A stretch of 64,000 nucleotides of DNA from Syntrophobacterales bacterium (GTDB lineage Bacteria; Desulfobacterota; Desulfobaccia; Desulfobaccales; 0-14-0-80-60-11). How positions within the stretch are numbered: the stretch's first letter is position 1; each line of letters starts with the position of its first letter. Below, in pieces: positions 60,174 to 64,000 of the stretch. The DNA lies in contig JALNYP010000001.1 of assembly GCA_023229795.1 (NCBI GenBank), forward strand, positions 1 through 64,000. The letters are read 5' to 3'. A model generated the notes under the pieces. That model was not told the origin of the DNA. It worked only from the letters and a program-made list of their open reading frames with translations, and did not search any database. The position numbers were made by a program, and so were the translations under genes.

Positions 60174-62093
60174 ATGAAACTCCGTGCCCTTCTTCTGATT
60201 TGGTTGGCCGTCGCGGTCCTTGGCCTGCTAGCCGGGGCCGGTGTGGCTGCGGCCCAGTCCGAGCGCATCCTTAATTTTAGAAGCGTCATCGCGGTGCAGA
60301 CCGACGCCTCCCTGACCGTCACCGAGAACATCACGGTTAGGGCCACCGGCCGGGAGATCAAGCGGGGCCTGGTGCGGGATTTTCCCACCACCTATAAGGA
60401 CCGGCTGGGGAACACCGTTATGGTGGGCTTCGAAGTGCAGGAGGTCTTGCGGGATGGGCGGCCCGAGCCCTACCACACTCAGTCCGCCGCCAACGGGGTG
60501 AAGATCTACATCGGCCAGAAAGACGTGCTCCTGCGGCCCGGGGTCTATACCTATACCATCACTTATCGGGTTGACCGGGAACTGGGGTTTTTCAAGGATT
60601 TTGACGAGCTTTACTGGAACGTCACCGGCAACGGCTGGACCTTCCCCATCGACCAAGCCGAAGCCGTCATCCAGTTGCCGGCCGGGGCCAAAATCCTGCG
60701 CTATGCCGCGTACACCGGTTATCAGGGGGAGCGGGGCCATGACTTTACCGCGCAACCCGGAGACCGCGACATCCTGTTCAAGACCACCCGGGGCCTGGCC
60801 CCCCGGGAGGGTCTGACCGTGGCGGTGGCCTGGCCCAAGGGCGTGGTGCACGAGCCCACGAGCCAGGAGCGGATGGGCTTTTTTTTCCGGGACAACGTGG
60901 CGGTGGCCGTCGGCTTCATCTGGCTGGGCGTGCTGCTGGCTTTCTACCTTTGGGCCTGGTATCGGGTGGGCCGGGACCCGGCCAAAGGCACCATTATTCC
61001 CTTATACTCGCCGCCGGCGGGCTTTTCCCCGGCGGGAGTGCGCTTCGTCAGCCGCATGGGCTTTGATGACAAGGCCTTTGCCGCGGCGGTGGTGGACATG
61101 GCGGTGAAAGGCGCGGTGCTGATCCGGGAAGACGACGGCGATTACACCCTGGTCCGCAAAGACGCGGCCAAGAGAGCCCTGGACCGGAGCGAACAGTTGA
61201 TCGTGGACCAACTCTTCGCCAGCGGGGGCGGCGAAATCAAGCTGGAAAACACCAACCATACCCGGATCAAGGCCGCCATCGACACCTTGAAGAAAAATCT
61301 GAAAACCGAGTTCGAGAAGATCTACTTCGTCACCAACTCGGGCTATTTATGGCCCGGAATTGCCATCACCCTCCTGGGGGCGGCCCTGGTGATCCTGACG
61401 GCCCGGGAACGGGCGGCGGCCGCGGGGGGCTCCCTGTGGCTCCTCATCTGGACAATGGGCTGCTACTTTCTGGCGGTCACGGTGTATAAGAAGTGGCGGG
61501 CGGTTCGGGGCGGGGGCCTGGGAAGCCTGGGGGGAGCCCTGCTCACCACGCTGTTTGCCCTGCCCTTTTTTGCGGGCGAGATTTTTGGGGCGGTCATGGT
61601 CAGCGCGGCCGTATCCATCCCCGCGGCCGCGACCCTGGGCGTCATGGCCTTCCTGAACGCCCTGTTCTACCACCTGCTCAAGGCCCCTACCCTGTCGGGC
61701 CGGAAAATCATGGACCAGATCGAGGGCTTCAAGCTCTATCTGTCGGTGGCGGAAAAAGAGCGCCTCAACCTGCTAAATCCGCCGGAAAAGACCCCGGAGC
61801 TCTTCGAGAAATACCTGCCCTACGCCCTGGCCCTGGACGTGGAGAACCAGTGGAGCGAACAGTTCGCCGAAGTGCTGGCCCACGCCGGGACCGAAGCCCA
61901 GCCCTACTCCCCGGTCTGGTATTCCGGCCGGTCCTGGGACAGCTTCCACACCTCCCGGTTCACCGATTCCCTGGGCGGGGCCTTTGCCGGGGCCATCGCC
62001 TCGTCGTCCACGGCCCCGGGGTCGTCATCGGGGAGCGGCGGCGGCGGGTCCTCCGGCGGCGGGGGCGGGGGTGGCGGGGGGAGCGGCTGGTAG
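60174..62093 (+). CDS. DUF2207 membrane protein with Gly/Ser-rich tail
   Basis: 639 residues. A signal-like N-terminal helix (LLLIWLAVAVLGLLAGAGVAAA) precedes an extracytoplasmic beta-rich domain (about 25-235) typical of DUF2207, with FSVITV-like NFRSVIAVQTDASLTVTENI and VYTYTITYRVDRELGFF. Then a membrane helix (about 240-265), a cytoplasmic winged-helix-like region and two further helices (about 390-500), and finally a tail GSGGGGSSGGGGGGGGGSGW (20 residues). Such glycine tails are common to this family. It forms a likely unit with LemA, 170 bases upstream. Function unknown. Confidence 0.9.
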   Translation: MKLRALLLIWLAVAVLGLLAGAGVAAAQSERILNFRSVIAVQTDASLTVTENITVRATGREIKRGLVRDFPTTYKDRLGNTVMVGFEVQEVLRDGRPEPYHTQSAANGVKIYIGQKDVLLRPGVYTYTITYRVDRELGFFKDFDELYWNVTGNGWTFPIDQAEAVIQLPAGAKILRYAAYTGYQGERGHDFTAQPGDRDILFKTTRGLAPREGLTVAVAWPKGVVHEPTSQERMGFFFRDNVAVAVGFIWLGVLLAFYLWAWYRVGRDPAKGTIIPLYSPPAGFSPAGVRFVSRMGFDDKAFAAAVVDMAVKGAVLIREDDGDYTLVRKDAAKRALDRSEQLIVDQLFASGGGEIKLENTNHTRIKAAIDTLKKNLKTEFEKIYFVTNSGYLWPGIAITLLGAALVILTARERAAAAGGSLWLLIWTMGCYFLAVTVYKKWRAVRGGGLGSLGGALLTTLFALPFFAGEIFGAVMVSAAVSIPAAATLGVMAFLNALFYHLLKAPTLSGRKIMDQIEGFKLYLSVAEKERLNLLNPPEKTPELFEKYLPYALALDVENQWSEQFAEVLAHAGTEAQPYSPVWYSGRSWDSFHTSRFTDSLGGAFAGAIASSSTAPGSSSGSGGGGSSGGGGGGGGGSGW

Positions 62094-62367
62094 TTTCGTC
62101 AGGAACGAGAAGGCGGGAAGAGCGGTAGCCATACGAAAGTGCAGTCAAAGGACATTTTTATCCCGCAGATTTCAGTCTTGGCCTGCACAGGCTGGAAAGC
62201 CTGTGCCACCGGTTGACTGCCAAATGGTATCATACCAAGTTGCACCCATAGAAGTCAGGAAACCCTTGACCTGTGGGGGCGCACCTGAGTGTGCGCCCTC
62301 AATCCAGGGCGGACACATAGGTCCGCCCCTACGAGAGATAAATTACCGGTTCGATCGCATCTTGGTA
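62094..62367. repeat. Intergenic with two dispersed palindromes
   Basis: No gene. A 22-base hairpin at 62185-62206 is identical to that at 53799-53820, and GGGCGGAC/GTCCGCCC at 62307-62332 repeats that at 47600-47623. It lies between convergent genes. Confidence 0.7.
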
Positions 62368-63336
62368 TCAGTTGCCGGGCTCAGGCAGGGTCAGGTGCCA
62401 ATCCCGGCAGAGGGGGACTTTGAGGACAAAGGCGGTGCCGAGGCCGGACGGCGAACGCACCTCCAAGGTCCCGCCGAGCCGATCCAGGCGCTCCCGGACG
62501 CTGAACAGGGCAAACCCGGGAGGATCATCGCCGATATCCCGGATGGCCAGGCCGTCATGCTCCACCAGGATATGCACCAGGTCCTGCTCCTGCCGCAGGG
62601 CGATCTGCACCCGTTGCGCCCGAGACTGCCGGGCCACGCAGGTCAATAAGTCCCGGATCACAATGAACAGCAGGATCTGGCTGTCATCGCAGGGCGGCCA
62701 CGCCACCTGCCGCTGCTGGACTTCCACCTTGATTCCATACTGCTCCCCAAATTCTCGGGCCAGCCATTGCAACGCGGCCGCAAAGCCAAGCTCATAGAGC
62801 ACCGGGGGACTGAGCTCGCCGGTCAGAGTGCGGATGAACCTGATGCACTTATCCACCTGGTTTCTGGCCTCGCAGAGATCCTGGAGCGTGGAACTCTCGA
62901 GGGGAGGGTCGGTCTGGGTGGTCAGGAGACCCAATTTGACCTGGGTCATGGCCAGGATCTGGCCGACCTGCTCATGGAGTTCGGTGGCCAGGCGATGGCG
63001 TTCTTTTTCCTCGACCAGCGACATTTCCGCCACCAAGGCCCGCAACCGGGCCTGATAGAGGAGGCGATGCTCTTCCAGGCGCTGGTGAAGGCGGCCCAAG
63101 GCCGCGCCCACCAGACCGCCGGTGAGGATAAAAAACAGGGACAGGGGCCAGGCATGGAGACTGAAGCTGTGGAGGATGGTGCCGGTGACCGCCAGGGGAG
63201 TCTGATGGCCAAAATATTCATGGAGGTGGTGGGCCACCATGAAGAGCGGATGCCCGGCCAGGGCGCCCACCGCGGCCCCGATCAATAAGCCCTTAAGGAG
63301 GTGCCGGGAAACCGGCCTTACCGGCTGATCAGGCAT
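62368..63336 (-). CDS. Degenerate NarL-type sensor histidine kinase
   Basis: 322 residues. Two membrane segments (GLLIGAAVGALAGHPLFMVA, WPLSLFFILTGGLVGAALG) precede a HisKA_3-like dimerisation part with RHRLATELHEQVGQILAM, whose His in LHEQVG would accept phosphate. In the ATPase part the N box, usually ExxxNxxkHA, reads RDLLTCVARQSRA, lacking the Asn, and the G1 motif (DxGxG) reads VEHDGLAI. ATP binding may therefore be impaired. No response regulator is adjacent. It could be a pseudokinase or an auxiliary binding protein; it is nonetheless an intact open frame. Confidence 0.78.
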   Translation of the reverse strand: MPDQPVRPVSRHLLKGLLIGAAVGALAGHPLFMVAHHLHEYFGHQTPLAVTGTILHSFSLHAWPLSLFFILTGGLVGAALGRLHQRLEEHRLLYQARLRALVAEMSLVEEKERHRLATELHEQVGQILAMTQVKLGLLTTQTDPPLESSTLQDLCEARNQVDKCIRFIRTLTGELSPPVLYELGFAAALQWLAREFGEQYGIKVEVQQRQVAWPPCDDSQILLFIVIRDLLTCVARQSRAQRVQIALRQEQDLVHILVEHDGLAIRDIGDDPPGFALFSVRERLDRLGGTLEVRSPSGLGTAFVLKVPLCRDWHLTLPEPGN

Positions 63337-63384
63337 CGGTCAGCCTGCGTCCCGGGGCTTGGAGGGCGCCGTCAAGTGTGTCCC

Positions 63385-64000
63385 CTACCGTAACTCTTCT
63401 CCGGTGAGGGTCTGGAGCGCCTGCAGATAGCGGGCCCGGGTGTTGGCCAGGACGTCGGCGGGCAAGGGCGGCGGCGGAGGTTGCTTGTTCCAGCCCAGGG
63501 ATTCCAGGTAGTCCCGGAGGTATTGCTTGTCATAACTCTTTTGGGGGCCGCCGGGGCGGTAGTCCTCCTGGGGCCAGAAGCGGGAAGAGTCGGGGGTCAG
63601 GACTTCGTCGATGAGGAGCAGCTCACCGTTGGCCAGTCCGAACTCGAACTTGGTGTCGGCAATGATGATGCCTCGGGGTTCGGCCCACGCCAGGGCCCTG
63701 ATGTAGATGGCCAGGCTCAGGTCTCTGACCTTGGCCGCCAGCTCCGCCCCGATCCGCCCGGCCATGGTCTCAAAGGAGATATTCTCGTCGTGGGTGCCCA
63801 ACTCGGCCTTGGTGGAGGGGGTAAAGATGGGCGCCGGCAATTTCTGGGACTCCACCAGCCCCGGGGGCAGGGAAAGGCCGCCGATAGCGCCGCTCTGACG
63901 GTATTCGGCCCAACCGGAGCCGGAGAGGTAGCCCCGGACGATGCACTCCACCGGCAGGGGCAGGCACTTGCGCACCAGCATGGTGCGGCCCTGCAACATC
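63385..64000 (-). CDS. purC: Phosphoribosylaminoimidazole-succinocarboxamide synthase, partial
   Basis: The visible 205 residues are the C-terminal two thirds of SAICAR synthetase; the 5' end is cut by the window. VECIVRGYLSGSGWAEY, GTHDENISFE and LIDEVLTPDSSRFWP are diagnostic. It joins CAIR and aspartate in purine synthesis. The gene continues to the right on the minus strand, since about 80-90 N-terminal residues are missing. Confidence 0.96.
   Translation of the reverse strand, partial: MLQGRTMLVRKCLPLPVECIVRGYLSGSGWAEYRQSGAIGGLSLPPGLVESQKLPAPIFTPSTKAELGTHDENISFETMAGRIGAELAAKVRDLSLAIYIRALAWAEPRGIIIADTKFEFGLANGELLLIDEVLTPDSSRFWPQEDYRPGGPQKSYDKQYLRDYLESLGWNKQPPPPPLPADVLANTRARYLQALQTLTGEELR

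Overview
The window is a chromosomal segment of a GC-rich, Gram-negative, anaerobe-like bacterium, most consistent with a Desulfobacterota (Desulfobacca/Syntrophobacterales-type) lineage. This is inferred from the mix of genes: an AhbB-type siroheme decarboxylase next to hemL, a UGA-containing (selenocysteine) selD, LptE/MlaD/LemA envelope genes, an acyl-CoA dehydrogenase with its own etfBA, an OFA-family transporter with a sigma-54 type promoter, and many short palindromic intergenic repeats. No 16S or other taxonomic marker is present.

Layout. 0.4-2.8 kb: polymerase-less LigD and a DUF72 protein. 2.8-6.4 kb (minus): HAD, UbiA-like, DprE1-like and DprE2-like genes, which look like a polyprenyl-phosphate arabinose pathway. 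6.5-9.1 kb: MFS remnant, EamA protein, DUF190-CBS protein and crcB, headed by a fluoride riboswitch with a terminator. 9.2-11.8 kb: glycosyltransferase and bioA. 12.2-15.6 kb: two-component pair with a sigma-54 activator. 15.8-20.7 kb: dTDP-rhamnose genes rfbB, rfbD and rfbC, split by an A/T-rich cupin-Nudix pair. 20.9-25.9 kb: protease-dead M50 homologue, OFA transporter, hemL, ahbB, DUF192. 26.1-31.8 kb (plus): MlaD, TPR lipoprotein, cstA, uspA, FMN hydroxy-acid dehydrogenase. 32-39 kb (minus): BASS transporter, alcohol dehydrogenase, holA-lptE-leuS, glycine-zipper lipoprotein. 39.3-43.0 kb: TetR regulator with a visible promoter and two operators, then acyl-CoA dehydrogenase and etfB (frameshifted)-etfA. 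43-50.7 kb: GT2, OsmC, nitroreductase, selD, tyrS, pcnB, pgpA and a DUF6765 protein. 50.8-59.1 kb: cinA-thpR-recA-alaS carrying three toxin-antitoxin modules. 59.4-64 kb: LemA-DUF2207, a degenerate sensor kinase and a partial purC.

The most unusual observation is in the recA region. Two unrelated toxin-antitoxin modules (an RHH/PIN pair after thpR and a HicBA pair after alaS) each sit between an intact housekeeping gene and a diverged second copy of that gene's 3' end, terminating at the stop codon. The differences between copies fall largely on synonymous positions, so the tails seem to come from functional homologues rather than from decay of a local duplication. This suggests a shared way for these modules to land at the 3' ends of conserved genes without breaking them. 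All coordinates, alignments and motif calls were made by eye.
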